DNA of 64,000 bases from Deinococcus malanensis (GCF_014647655.1 NZ_BMPP01000003.1:124001-188000); one strand, 5' to 3'; counted from the first letter of the stretch, positions 14,194 through 26,700 are shown. The notes: generated by a model not told the origin, from the sequence alone. Made by a program: numbers and translations.

Positions 14194-15068
14194 TTCAGGG
14201 CCTCAGGGTGCAGCATGCGGATCAATGTGCGCAGGGCCACGGCCAGACGCGGTCCGGGGCGACTCAGGGCGTCACGTTCCTCATCGGTGGGCTTGTACAC
14301 CTTGAGGGCCTTCACAGCCTGAAGGCCGCCCCAGCCGGGGCGCTTGCGGGCGTCATCCAGGTTCAGCCCCACCATCACCTGCGGGTCGGCTTTGACGATC
14401 AGTTCTGGGTCAACCTTGGGAAAGTCGCCCAGGCGCGCCGGGATGATAGTCTGGCCACCGGCTTTCTGCAGCAGCACCCCAATGAACGAGTTCGGGCCGA
14501 CGCTGTAGGGGCTGGGGTCCACCTCGTAATAGGTGCTGACTTTGGGCCGCTTCTGCACGCTGCGCTGCAAGACGTTCAGATCGGTGCGCATGGACGTGAT
14601 CAGGCGGGTAGCTCCTGCCTCCCGGTTGGTCAGCCGGCCCAGCACTCCAATCTTCTCGAAGACCTCGTTGTAGGTCTGCGCCGTGCCGCCGTACACGGTG
14701 AGGCCGGCAGCGGCCAGTTTCTCGGTCAGGCGGGAATCGGTGGACTCGTTGGCCAGCACCAGATCCGGCTTGAGGGCCACGATGGCCTCGATGTTGGGTG
14801 AGAAGCCGCTGCCCACTTTCGGCAGCCTGTCCACCACGTTCTTCGGATAGTTGCTGAAGCGGTCCACGGCGACCAGCTTGTCACCGGCGCCTATGGCCAC
14901 CAGCGTTTCGGTGTGCGACGGCAGCATGGCCACGATGCGCCGGGGTTCTTTGGGCAGGGTTACGCTGCGGCCCAGGTCATCGGTCACCGTCAGGGGATAG
15001 CGGGTGGCCGAGGCCAGGCTGGACAGTACCAGGACACTGAGGACAAGGGCAGAACGGGGGAAATGCAT
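14190..15068 (-). CDS. btuF: ABC transporter substrate-binding protein, BtuF/cobalamin-type
   Basis: A 292-residue exported binding protein of the helical-backbone (BtuF/FepB) family. A signal peptide is visible at residues 1-21 (hydrophobic stretch ending SLASA). Core motifs are [39 protein letters not shown], and KPDLVLANE. It is the first gene after the B12 riboswitch, so corrinoid or cobalamin is the likely ligand; the family also binds iron-siderophores or heme. Permease and ATPase partners are not in the window. The overlap with cobO shows it belongs to the operon. Confidence 0.85.
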   Translation of the reverse strand: MHFPRSALVLSVLVLSSLASATRYPLTVTDDLGRSVTLPKEPRRIVAMLPSHTETLVAIGAGDKLVAVDRFSNYPKNVVDRLPKVGSGFSPNIEAIVALKPDLVLANESTDSRLTEKLAAAGLTVYGGTAQTYNEVFEKIGVLGRLTNREAGATRLITSMRTDLNVLQRSVQKRPKVSTYYEVDPSPYSVGPNSFIGVLLQKAGGQTIIPARLGDFPKVDPELIVKADPQVMVGLNLDDARKRPGWGGLQAVKALKVYKPTDEERDALSRPGPRLAVALRTLIRMLHPEALK

Positions 15069-15120
15069 GACAGGTCAACTCCGGCGTGCACGGCGGAAAA
15101 AGACCGGAGGGGGCGCACAG

Positions 15121-15148
15121 CAAAAACCCACTCCAGCCAGGGCCAGAG
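15121..15148 (-). terminator. Likely riboswitch-controlled terminator hairpin
   Basis: On the minus strand a 7-bp stem with two G-U pairs (CTCTGGC...GCTGGAG type, 15131-15148) is followed within four bases by a run of five T (15122-15126). It lies between the B12 aptamer and the first operon gene, the expected place for an expression platform. Pairing was done by eye. Confidence 0.5.
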
Positions 15149-15194
15149 CAGGTGCGGGGAAGCAACCTCAATATGCGGCCCTCTGACGACGAGA

Positions 15195-15370
15195 GGTGTC
15201 CTTCAGGCCTGTTTTGGCCTTCAGCGACGTCCCCGGGTGGTATTCGGGCTCGCAGGTCAGGGCCTGCATACCGTTGCGCGACAGCGCCGGAATCTCACCG
15301 GACTTCCCCAGACGCACCGTGATGTGGTCGCGTCCCTGCTCGTGTGGCAGGCTCCCAGGTCCCGGCATGC
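15195..15370 (-). promoter_or_regulatory. Cobalamin riboswitch (B12 aptamer)
   Basis: Reading the minus strand, the conserved core is GGGGAAGTCCGGTGAGATTC (about 15290-15309), followed by the GCGCAAC element and the B12 box CGAGCCCGAATACCA (about 15237-15251). Order and spacing match the adenosylcobalamin riboswitch family. It lies about 130-300 bases before the first gene of the operon and should repress the whole set when cobalamin is plentiful. Outer boundaries are approximate. Confidence 0.88.
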
Positions 15371-15477
15371 TAGCAGAGCCGGCCGTGCTTCATCCTGAAA
15401 GGTCGGGGACCGCGCGCAGGCCGGTATCTTCATGTGCACTTGAAAGGTCAGCCAGGAGCGCGGAGATGGTCTTGAAA

Positions 15478-16030
15478 CTAGCTGCCAAGCATGGCAAGGT
15501 CTCTGCGATCAATCACGCGTGTCTCGCCTTCTGGTGCCTGATGCTCGCAACGAGAGCACGTGCGTGGGTCGATAGCGTAGCTCACGGCGCCACGATTCCT
15601 GGCCGCCTTTTGGACCTGCATGACCGGCGGCAGTGTCTCAGCGATGTAGGCGTCTACCAGCCGGATCAGGCCCCAGGTGCCAGTAACTTCGAGGGAGAAC
15701 CCAGGCTGCGGTCGTCCCCGGCGGTGCGGGCGTAGGCCAGCGCCTCGACCCAGCTTAGCGGGACCAGGGTGCCGTTCCGGCACAGAAGGGGCTGGGTCGG
15801 ACATTCAGGAGGGCGCAGGTGACTCAGCGCGGCCAGGGCCTTCTTACAGAGGGCGCCGCGTACCACCGGGCAGTCCCTGGGGGCGTGATCTTCTCTGGCC
15901 GGTTCCGTTCCAGGTGCAGTTCGAAGTTGCACTGCCCGGCGCAGTACGGGCAGGTGGTGCGGAAGAGGGACAGCGAAGAGAGCGGCGTAACCTTGCCGCA
16001 CATGCCGAACAATACAAACCAAAAAGTCAT
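15478..16030 (-). pseudogene. Remnant of molybdopterin nitrate reductase (NasA/NarB-like)
   Basis: Three pieces of one molybdopterin oxidoreductase lie in order but in different frames. First (15900-16030) is the [4Fe-4S] start, RTTCPYCAGQCNFELHLE. Second (about 15735-15900) is VVRGALCKKALAAL ... GTLVPLSWVEALAYA. Third (about 15500-15690) is DAYIAETLPPVMQVQKAARN ... YAIDPR, which corresponds to the N-P-A-E-T-x-P-P region further into the family. The rest of the roughly 700-900 residue enzyme is gone. It is divergent from the nirB/nirD remnants, which supports an assimilatory nitrate reductase rather than a formate dehydrogenase. Confidence 0.75.
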
Positions 16031-16130
16031 GGTGTTTGCACTTTGTGAAAAGAGCGCGTAACAAAATGCATCCTCCTATGACTCATATGGAGAATTGGGT
16101 GTATCGGTTGCTTAGTGTTCAAAAAATACT

Positions 16131-16195
16131 TGACATATCGCATATTCTGGGGCTCAATGGGCCCTACGTCCGGCCATATGAGCCGGACCGGGAGG
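16131..16195 (+). promoter_or_regulatory. Old nirB promoter region with perfect inverted repeat
   Basis: TTGACA at 16132-16137 is a clean -35-like box in an AT-rich stretch; a matching -10 is weak. A perfect 7-bp inverted repeat, GTCCGGC-CATATGA-GCCGGAC, occupies 16168-16188 and is followed by the Shine-Dalgarno GGAGG at 16191-16195. The repeat could be an operator or a hairpin near the ribosome site. Confidence 0.4.
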
Positions 16196-16199
16196 AACT

Positions 16200-16532
16200 A
16201 TGAGCACATCGGCCGTCCCCTACCTCTTAATCGTCGGAAACGGTATGGTCGGCCACCTCTTGCCTGACGCTTTGCGGGCGTGGGCTGGTCTACAGGACCA
16301 GCATTTAACTGGGGCAGCTCGAAGGCGGCGTGGAGTACCTGCGTTACGTACTCATGGACGTCCGCCTGGGCCTGCGTGGAACTCGACGGGGCCATGCGTC
16401 AGCACATCAGCACCTGCCACGGCGAGTGGGCGACGCCGGCTGGCCCCGAACGGGTAGTGCGCTCTCACACGCAGATCCGACCCGCTGACCGGCACGACCT
16501 CAGGCCCCAGCCCATGGTGGCGGCACCAACTG
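16200..16532 (+). pseudogene. nirB: Remnant of nitrite reductase large subunit (NirB), internally deleted
   Basis: The ATG at 16200 follows a good GGAGG site and begins MSTSAVPYLLIVGNGMVGH, the FAD-binding N-terminus of NirB. Within about 60 bases the similarity jumps to the extreme C-terminus: ELDGAMRQHISTCHGEWATP (about 16380-16440), which matches the NirB pattern AELE..M..HVDTY.CEWK. Roughly 750 residues in between are missing and the ends are in different frames. It is certainly not functional. Confidence 0.75.
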
Positions 16533-16562
16533 AAGCCTGCATCCTTCCACGGAGAGATCCCA

Positions 16563-16932
16563 TGACCCTGATTTCCGAGCTCAAATCTGCCCTATGTCCC
16601 ACACTGCCCCCCGGGAAGTGCCTATGTGCCCTGAACGACATTCTTCCCGGTAAAGGCGTCTGCGGGCTGGCCGGCGGCCAGCAGAGCGCTGCACGGACGT
16701 GGGTTCACACTGGGCAACCGCGATCCGTTCGCGGGCGCCAACGTCCTGCCACGTGGTGCTGACCGGCAGCCCACATGCCAGTGGCACGCTGCGTCTCAAG
16801 GTCGCCTCGCTGCTGCTCAAGCACGCGCTCGACCTGGAAAGCGGCGTCAGCCTGGACGACGCGCCCGTGCGCGTACTGGTGTACGAGGCGCGCATTGACG
16901 GAGGTGAGGTATGGATTGGTTCGGAGGCTTGA
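16563..16932 (+). pseudogene. nirD: Remnant of nitrite reductase small subunit (NirD), frameshifted
   Basis: Starts MTLISELKSALCPTLPPGKC and continues LNDILPGKGVCGLAGGQQ, the Rieske-like NirD N-terminus. The middle (TLGNRDPFAGANVLPRG) is in a second frame. The C-terminus (LKVASLLLKHALDLESGVSL ... GGEVWIGSEA) is in a third. Thus at least two frameshifts break a gene of otherwise almost full length (about 110 residues). The stop overlaps the start of the intact hemD-like gene by 22 bases, showing the original operon order nirB-nirD-hemD. Confidence 0.8.
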
Positions 16933-17744
16933 GGGTCCTGAGTCTGGAGTCCCGCCGCTCGGAGGAAATGACCACCCTTATTCAGAAGTACGGTGGCGTG
17001 CCCACCGTGGCCCCGAGTATGCGCGAACAGAAGCTGGACCTGACGGCCGCCGTGTCTCATTTCGAGACGGACCTCCGTGCCGGGCAGATTCACACCGTGG
17101 TGTGCATGACCGGCGTGGGTACCCGGATATTCCTTCGGGACCTGCTGGCCCGTGACGCCAGCACCCTGGACGCCCTGAAAAACGTCCCGTTTATGGTGCG
17201 GGGGAGCAAGCCCGCGCAGGTGCTTCAGGACTTCGGACTCAGTGGCGTCAGCGTGCCGCGTCCGCACACCTGGCACGAGGTGCAGGACCACCTGGTCGGC
17301 GCCCTACAGCCAGAGCAGCACGTGGTCATGCTGGAATATGGCGACGCCCCCCCGGCCGCCATGCTTCGCTCGCTGGCACAGGCGGGTATCCGCGTGACCA
17401 GCGTCCCGGTGTATCGCTGCGTCTTTCCCGCCGACACGCTGCCGCTGGCCCGTGCCATCCGCGACACCGTGCTGTTCGGGCAGGACGTGCTGCTGCTGTC
17501 GAGTGGAACGCAGGTGCTGCACCTGCTGAAGTTTGCAGAGCGCCTGAAGCTGCGGGACGAACTGTGCGCGGCCCTTCACCGCATGGTGGTCGTCAGCATT
17601 GGACCTGCGTGCAGCGAGAGTGCCGGCGAACTGGGGGTGCGTATCGATCTGGAATGCAGTCCGCACAAGATGGGCATTCTGGTGCGAACAGCCGCCGAGC
17701 ACGCGCCGGCACTGCTGCGCCAGCGCCTGGACCGGGTCAGCTGA
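16911..17744 (+). CDS. hemD: Uroporphyrinogen-III synthase family protein (HemD-like)
   Basis: A 277-residue intact reading frame similar to HemD, which closes hydroxymethylbilane to uroporphyrinogen III. Visible pattern: LRVLSLESRRSEEMTTLIQK at the N-terminus, TVVCMTGVGTRIFL in the first lobe, a middle GSKPAQVLQDFGL, and VVSIGPACSESAGELGVRI in the second lobe. It sits directly behind the nirB/nirD remnants. Such copies often serve siroheme synthesis for nitrite reductase. It has survived while its neighbours decayed, so it may now feed the B12 operon or general tetrapyrrole synthesis (inference). Confidence 0.8.
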   Translation: MDWFGGLRVLSLESRRSEEMTTLIQKYGGVPTVAPSMREQKLDLTAAVSHFETDLRAGQIHTVVCMTGVGTRIFLRDLLARDASTLDALKNVPFMVRGSKPAQVLQDFGLSGVSVPRPHTWHEVQDHLVGALQPEQHVVMLEYGDAPPAAMLRSLAQAGIRVTSVPVYRCVFPADTLPLARAIRDTVLFGQDVLLLSSGTQVLHLLKFAERLKLRDELCAALHRMVVVSIGPACSESAGELGVRIDLECSPHKMGILVRTAAEHAPALLRQRLDRVS

Positions 17745-18162
17745 GAAGACCACGGCCAACGGGCCGGGAACCAGCGGTAACAGGCAGGTCTCCAGCGGAA
17801 CACCGCAGACCGGCATCGTTATGGACGCATCTCGCCTCCTGCCGCAAAGGGCGGCTCCCCTCGGGACGTCTGGGGCCGGTTCCGCTCTTCGTGCCCTTTT
17901 ATCCTCGCGGACTTCCAGGCCTATAACGGGTTACCGGTGATGACCGTATGGGGCACCGGTCAGCCCCGGAGCAGCACGACGACTGTGGCATGAGGTGATC
18001 TCCCGACGCTCCCCGCTTCCTGCACTCCGTCAGTTCCAGCGATAGCTGCGGCTGGTTGCCCAGCGAGGATGGACATGAAGCCTGATTCGCTGGGCAAGGT
18101 CCCGCTGCCGCTCAGGGTTGACCAGCACGTTGGTTCCCCCCGCGGCGTTCCTCCAGGATCAA
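17745..18162. other. Gap without recognised gene
   Basis: No convincing gene. On the minus strand at about 18010-18130 the frame TNVLVNPERQRDLAQRIR ... WATSRSYRW looks protein-like and ends in a stop near 18035. It may be the tail of a lost gene, but I cannot assign a family. No tRNA or clear terminator was seen. Confidence 0.4.
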
Positions 18163-18501
18163 TCAGTCAGCCGCCAGCTTGCGGTACTCCTCGGCCAGAA
18201 ACGTCAGCAGCTGGTTGTAGTAGTGGTCGTCCGGGCTGACATTCGTCATGAAGGCGGCAGTGGTCAGCAGGCTACTCGTCTCCTCACTGAACATGTCAGG
18301 CGCCGCCGCTTTGAGGGTGTGAAGTTGCTTAAGCAGTGCAGCCCGGGTCTCCTCCTCCTGTGCCGGAGTACTCGGGGCCTGCCCCAGCAGCGCAAACACC
18401 GGTTGAAGGGGCGTGGGAAAGCCGGCTTCCACGTGCCGGAAGCCATCGTGTTCACGCCGGGCATTGAAGGTCTGACCGGGCTCTGCATCCGCGTGTTCCA
18501 T
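18163..18501 (-). CDS. Hypothetical protein, 112 aa
   Basis: No family recognised. A soluble, mostly helical protein without signal peptide or membrane segment. The C-terminal half is well ordered (VSPDDHYYNQLLTFLAEEYR), with many acidic and Leu/Ala residues. There is no ribosome site. TATCCT lies five bases before the ATG, so transcript and coding start may coincide (leaderless), as is common in Deinococcus. Confidence 0.5.
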   Translation of the reverse strand: MEHADAEPGQTFNARREHDGFRHVEAGFPTPLQPVFALLGQAPSTPAQEEETRAALLKQLHTLKAAAPDMFSEETSSLLTTAAFMTNVSPDDHYYNQLLTFLAEEYRKLAAD

Positions 18502-18674
18502 AGGTCAGGATACGCAGCCGGAAGGCAGATCCGGGGTCAGGCGGCTTTCTCCCAGGTAATTTGGTGGACACAGGCTCAACAGGCGTCACGTTCAGGCCCT
18601 CATCGGCGAAGGATCCATGCAGTAGAGCAGCGGCCCGAAGACCGCCGTCGCCTGGTGACATGGGAGCCAGCGCG

Positions 18675-19238
18675 TCAGCGCGCGGGGCCGATGTACGGGA
18701 GAACATGCCCGAGATCCGCGAGGCGTGGTTTGCAGGTGTCCTCGACCGGTGTGTAGTACAGCGCCACCGGCCGCTGGCCCATTTTGATCACGCGGACCTC
18801 GTAGACGGCACGTGCGCACTCGGGCATGGTAGGGGGCGCGTTCTGAACCTGCATGGTCATGCGGCCGTCCGCAAAGCGGACTGTGCCGGAAGGAAACGGC
18901 GCGCGGGGCGCTGCGGTGCTCTCGGGCGTGGCCCCGAGTGCGAAGCTGCCGTCGGCGTTGTAGCGGATAAAGCCCATGTTGCCGGACGGGGCAAACAGCG
19001 GGTTGCCCTGATACTGCTTCCAGATGCCGGTGATGTCCGAAATTTTGGTGGCCAGCACGATACAGGGCACACTCCTGCCATTGACGCACGGAACCAGTGG
19101 GGTTCGTGGTGCACTGGCGCCCGGCGGCTGGGAAGGAGTCTGGACTGCTGAATTTTGGGCGACCGCGGACGGACCCACTGAGGTCTGGGCAAGGGTAGAG
19201 CCGCACAGAAGCACGCTGAGCATCAGGCACTTGTTCAT
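18675..19238 (-). CDS. Exported hypothetical protein, 187 aa
   Basis: The ATG at 19238 has a strong AGGAGG site. A signal peptide covers residues 1-17 (MNKCLMLSVLLCGSTLA), followed by a Ser/Pro/Gln-rich stretch to about residue 48. The mature part contains two cysteine-bearing segments (CVNGRSVPC and PECARAVYEV) and reads like a small secreted lipocalin- or DUF2147-like domain: ITGIWKQYQGN, FIRYNADGSFALG. The start of that domain resembles 'xGxW' openings of such families, but I cannot name one. It is divergent from the XRE-ATPase gene. Confidence 0.7.
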   Translation of the reverse strand: MNKCLMLSVLLCGSTLAQTSVGPSAVAQNSAVQTPSQPPGASAPRTPLVPCVNGRSVPCIVLATKISDITGIWKQYQGNPLFAPSGNMGFIRYNADGSFALGATPESTAAPRAPFPSGTVRFADGRMTMQVQNAPPTMPECARAVYEVRVIKMGQRPVALYYTPVEDTCKPRLADLGHVLPYIGPAR

Positions 19239-19334
19239 GGTGGTCCTCCTGTCTCCGGAGACGTCTGCATTACATCCCCAAGAGGCCCCAGCCACAAGCT
19301 TTTTGTCGTGCCAAACGTCGTGCCAGGAGGCGGG

Positions 19335-21631
19335 ATGACACACGACGGGGGCTTCGGGCGGTGGGTCTATGCGCGGCGCCGCGAGCTGGGCGTCACGCAG
19401 AAGAAGCTGGCGCGGCTGGTCGGCTGCTCGCCGGTCACCATCCAGAAGATCGAGGAAGGCCGCCGGCGTCCATCGCCTCACTTGGCCGAAGCCCTGGCCA
19501 CGCACCTGGACATCACCGCAGACCATCACGGGCTGTTTCTGGAAGCCGCGCGCCAGCCCTCTCCGGTCGAACGGACGCCCGCGCCACCCGGGCGGACACC
19601 AGTCGTGCCGGTTCCGGTCACCCCGCTGCTGGGACGCGATCACGAACGGGTAGCCCTGACGGACCTGCTGGTCCAGACCCCGCGGCGGCTGGTGACCCTC
19701 ACGGGCTCGCCCGGTGTCGGCAAGTCCCGTCTGGCGGAGGAACTGGCGCACGACCTGCTGGCCGCTTTCGACGAGGTGCAGTTCACCGGCCTGGCCGCAC
19801 TGACCAGCCCAGGTCAGGTCTGGCCGGATGTCGCACGCGGCTTCGGTCTGTCAGGAGGCTCCGGGCCACTGCTCGACCGGCTGGGCACCCGGCTGGGGGA
19901 GGGCCGGGTGCTGCTGGTGCTGGACAATTTCGAGCACCTGATGGACGCTGCCCCGGGCGTGACGGCGCTGCTCGAGCGCGCAGCCGGGTTGCGCGTGCTG
20001 GTGACCAGCCGCGAGGCGCTCCGGGTCAGCGGGGAGCAGGTCTGGCCGCTGGCGCCCTTGCCACTTCCTGGCCTTGACGACGCTTGCTCTGACATCAGCC
20101 GGAATCCGGCGGTCGCGCTGTTCATGGAACGTGCCACCGCCGTCTGGCCCGGTTTCAGGCTGGAGCCGGGAAACACCGGGCAGGTGGCAGACCTCTGCCG
20201 GAAGCTCGATGGCCTGCCCCTGGCGCTGGAACTGGCCGCAGGACAGGTGGGCATCCTGAGCGTCGAGGAACTTCACGCGGAACTGCAGACCGCGTTGCTG
20301 CTGCGCCTGGGTGGCGGCCCCGTAGACCGCCCGAGCGGCAGCGCAGCGTTCTGGCCGCCATCGCCTGGAGCTACGAACGGTTTTCTCCCGCACTGCAGGC
20401 TGGACTGCAGCATTTGGGTATCTTCTCGGGCGGGTTCACGGCCACAGTAGCCGAGGCCCTGGGTGTGATCCGGCCGGAACTTGATGCCCTAGTGCGGGTC
20501 AATCTGGTACAGCGGGACGGCTCAGGCGGCCGGTATGAACTGCTGGAGACCGTGCGGGCGGTCGCGCTGGAGCAGCTGGCCGGATCGGGTGAGTCTGAAG
20601 CGGTTCATCTGGCACACGCCCGGTACTACCGGGAGGCGCGCGAGGGCTATGACTGGAACGAGTGGGCCTGGATGGCCGCCGAGGTCGGCAACCTCCGGTC
20701 CGCCCTCCGCTGGGCCATGGCCCGGCAGGAACCTGAACTTGCGCTGCAGCTCACGCTGGGCATGAGCTGGTTCTGGGAATCACGCGGTGATCAGCGTGAG
20801 GCCCTGTCGTGGTATGAGCAGGCGCTAGCGCTTCCCGGTGACCTTGATCCTCTATTGCGCCTGCGCGGTCTTTATGGGGCGGCCACGCCTGCCTGGCAGA
20901 TGGGCCTGTTCGGCCGGGTTCAGGCCCTTCTTCAGGAGTGCCTGGATCTGGCACGGGACGGCGGATGGCCAGACTGGCAGGGGCGCGCCCTGATGGCACT
21001 GGGACGGGTCGCGCTGGAACAGGGTCACGCTACCCGGGCGCTGGACCATCTGCATCCCGGCCTGGAACTGGTCAGGCAGCATGGCGACGCCTTTGACCAG
21101 GTGGCCACGCTGTATCACCTGGCCGATGCCTCGCTGGCAGAAGGTCATCATGACCATGCTCGTGCGTACGCCGAAGAGGCCCTGGATCTGTGCTGCATTC
21201 ATCCTGGTCTCTTCTGGCACCGGCTCGTACAAACCCTGCTGGGCGAACTGGCTCTCGCCCAGGGCCAGTTCGCCGAGGCCCGCGCTTACCTGGCGCAAGC
21301 CAATGACCAGTCAGGTCACTGGCGGTCTTCGTCCATAGTGCTGGCCGTTCAGGCGACCTGCTTCGCTGTACCCGGAGCAGATGAACAGGACCTGATGCAC
21401 GCTGCCCGTCTGTGGGGAGCCATAGAAGCGCACGAGGACGCCAGGGCCCAACGATTTTCCGTGCCTTATCAGGCCCGGCTCGACCGGTATGTCCAGTCTG
21501 CCCAGGCCCGCCTGCCGAAGGCCACGTGGGACCGGGCCTGGGCAGAGGGACGTGAAATGGGACTGCAGGGAGCCGTGGTGGCGGCCCGCCCGCCGCAAGT
21601 GAGCCATGACCATCCGGAGGAGCAGTGTTGA
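19335..21631 (+). pseudogene. XRE-type regulator with NTPase and TPR-like domains, frameshifted
   Basis: This is one gene read in two frames. Frame 1 (19335 to about 20330) gives a Cro/CI helix-turn-helix (RRRELGVTQKKLARLVGCSP, TIQKIEEGRRRPSPHLAEAL). A predicted ATPase follows, with Walker A TGSPGVGKSRLAEELA, Walker B VLLVLDNFEHLMDA, and LVTSREALRVSGEQVW. Frame 2 continues the family sequence RPPERQRSVLAAIAWSYERF, IFSGGFTATVAEALG, then TPR-like helices to 21631. The switch is -1 at about 20310-20335, near CCCC and CCC runs. The start ATG at 19335 is chosen for its AGGAGG site. The gene may be inactivated, split into two proteins, or carry a sequencing error. Confidence 0.8.
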
Positions 21632-21798
21632 GAAGCGTCGGTCTGGTGCACTGCGCCCTCGCTGGGATCGGTGCGTTCCGGGCCGAATGGGCTGAGGGTG
21701 GGACCTCCCAGTTCCCTGGTTCGTGCCTGAGGTAGGCAGGGGTCCGCTGACTGGGCGCAGCTGTAGCGCCGCGGCAGAACTGAGCCCGGCACCTCCGC

Positions 21799-22833
21799 TC
21801 AGGCGCTCTGGGCCTCTGCGGGAAGCGTCGGGGGCACCACCAGCGCACTGAGGGCCACGCCGCCCAGCCCGGCCATGACCGAGATGCCCAGCCACAGCTC
21901 CAGGCTGAGCTCACTCAGGCCCAGTACTGCCGCACCGCCGAGGTAAGGCGCCCATACCAGCATGGGCAGCAGAAAGGCGAAGCCCCGCAGCGCCCATGGC
22001 CGCGCCGGAGACGGTCTTAGGGCCACCAGAAACCCGTCCGCCACGAGGCCCGCCAGGAGCAGCAACAGTGGAACACGCCACTCTCCAGGCATCATCATCA
22101 AGCTCATCATCAGGGTATTCAGACCGTAGATGACCGTGACAGACCCGAAAGGCAGCTGGAAACGGCGCAGCAGCAGCAGGACCGGTGCGGTCATGATCAA
22201 TGCGGTCAGCAGCACGCTGCCGAGGGCCCCACGCCCCTGGCCGGCACCGAAGGAGACGCTCAGCAGGCCCCACAGGTACATGTTCATGAACGACACCAGG
22301 CTGAGCAGGGCCAGGGTGGCCAGTACGCCCGTCCAGACCACCCCGGGGGGCGCCTTACGGGCCGTGGGCGTGCGCCAGGCAGACACCAGCGGGGCCGAAA
22401 CGATGCAGGCGGCCCCCAGAAAGAGCACCAGATGGGTCGGCGAGAGCAGGGCCTCGACCCCGACCTCGATGCCGAACACGGTGTGCCAGGCCATATCCCC
22501 CAGTCCACCCAGGGCGAATACTGGCACGCCAAGCGCCGCCAGTTCATACCCCTGCGGCAAAGCCAACAGGCCCCGTCGGCCTGCGCGCCAGCCGCGTTGT
22601 CCCAGCCACCCCACCCAGGCCGCAACAGCTAGAAATCCTGAGTAGAACAGAGCATGCCAGGGTGTGAAGAACGTTTCCAACCGATCACCCAGGTGGTTAT
22701 GGGCCCATCCGTCCACAAATAGACCCATGATCAGCCACCATGCCAGACCGATGGTGATCAGGTTCTGGGCAGGGGTGGTGCGGTATGGAACCCCGTTGTT
22801 CGCAGGGCGTGCGGCAGGTACCGTCGTGGTCAT
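21799..22833 (-). CDS. Polytopic membrane protein of unknown function, 344 aa
   Basis: No family named with certainty. About nine to ten hydrophobic segments are visible, beginning NLITIGLAWWLIMGLFVDGW. Conserved-looking polar groups lie in or beside helices: DGWAHNHLG, FFTPWHALFYSGF, GDMAWHTVFG and PTHLVLFLG. These His and Asp residues could bind metal or heme, but that is a guess. The start is the ATG at 22833; the frame is open 23 codons further up without a ribosome site. It is convergent with the XRE-ATPase gene. Confidence 0.75.
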   Translation of the reverse strand: MTTTVPAARPANNGVPYRTTPAQNLITIGLAWWLIMGLFVDGWAHNHLGDRLETFFTPWHALFYSGFLAVAAWVGWLGQRGWRAGRRGLLALPQGYELAALGVPVFALGGLGDMAWHTVFGIEVGVEALLSPTHLVLFLGAACIVSAPLVSAWRTPTARKAPPGVVWTGVLATLALLSLVSFMNMYLWGLLSVSFGAGQGRGALGSVLLTALIMTAPVLLLLRRFQLPFGSVTVIYGLNTLMMSLMMMPGEWRVPLLLLLAGLVADGFLVALRPSPARPWALRGFAFLLPMLVWAPYLGGAAVLGLSELSLELWLGISVMAGLGGVALSALVVPPTLPAEAQSA

Positions 22834-23107
22834 GGACCAGTGTAGGCATACCCGGCCGTGCAGGCAGCCCCAAAGTTGGGCGCGGCCCACCGTGGCCGCC
22901 ATGTCGCAGCTTGCCCCTGAGGCTGCTCCCCGTCCAGGGGGTGCCTGTGCCCCGGTCTCAGCTCACCGCCGTGGAGACGCCGTCGTGTCGCGGCGGCCCT
23001 GGTTTTCCTGTACATATGGGTTTACCGGTTGCGGTATCTGGATCGGCACGACACCGTGGACCTGATCTCACCTGATGGTGAAGCGAGGTGATTGGGGTCC
23101 GCCGGCC

Positions 23108-23503
23108 CTATTTGTCCCAGCGGATGTCCGGATTCTCTCCTGCAGCAGGTGACCCGGTGGTGTCCTCATTTGTCAGGGAATCCGGGGCGCCGCCATCTTC
23201 CTGATCTCGCTGGGCCATTCCCGCTCCGGTGCGTTCCGGAGCAAATGCACTGCGTGGATCGGCGGTCGACATGCTGGCGCCGGTGGCACTGTTTGTACCG
23301 GTGCTGTAAGGGCTGGCCTCGTGCTGGGGGTCGGACTGGCGGGTCCCGGTCCCGCCCCTGACATGCTGCATGTCCGCACCAAAGGGACCGCTGCCTTCGT
23401 CGTGGTGCTCTTCAACCGCTTCGGTGTCCGGGGGCTCAGGCTGCTTCAGGGCGCTGCCAGCGGGTTCCTGGCGACTCGGTATGGGCAGGTCATCATGTTC
23501 CAT
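23108..23503 (-). CDS. Acidic, disordered hypothetical protein, 131 aa
   Basis: No family recognised. GGGAGG stands six bases before the ATG at 23503, supporting a real gene. The sequence is low in hydrophobic residues and rich in Glu, Asp, Gly, Ser, Pro and Gln, with no fold-like pattern, so it is probably intrinsically disordered. Hydrophilic proteins of this sort are known in desiccation tolerance, but there is no motif to prove that here. Confidence 0.5.
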   Translation of the reverse strand: MEHDDLPIPSRQEPAGSALKQPEPPDTEAVEEHHDEGSGPFGADMQHVRGGTGTRQSDPQHEASPYSTGTNSATGASMSTADPRSAFAPERTGAGMAQRDQEDGGAPDSLTNEDTTGSPAAGENPDIRWDK

Positions 23504-23637
23504 TTCAGCCTCCCGGGCGCATCACATTGTTGCGCCTTCCGGCTCACTGTTGCGGGGAAGCAGGCTGGTGAACTGTCAGCCGGGCCGCCAAGTCGAAATG
23601 AGTAAAGAAACGATGGGCTTCCGGGGCTGTGCTTTTC

Positions 23638-23665
23638 GTTTGATATGGAGAGGTTCGCCTACACT
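23638..23665 (+). promoter_or_regulatory. Candidate promoter of the formate operon
   Basis: GTTTGA (23638-23643) and TACACT (23660-23665) are separated by 16 bases and lie 35 bases before the fdhF start. The TTG start at 23701 is preceded by GGGAGG. Match to consensus is moderate. Confidence 0.35.
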
Positions 23666-23700
23666 GGCGGCACGTCAAAACACATTCCGGGAGGCTGGCT

Positions 23701-26699
<2,999 letters not shown>

Positions 26700-26700
<1 letters not shown>

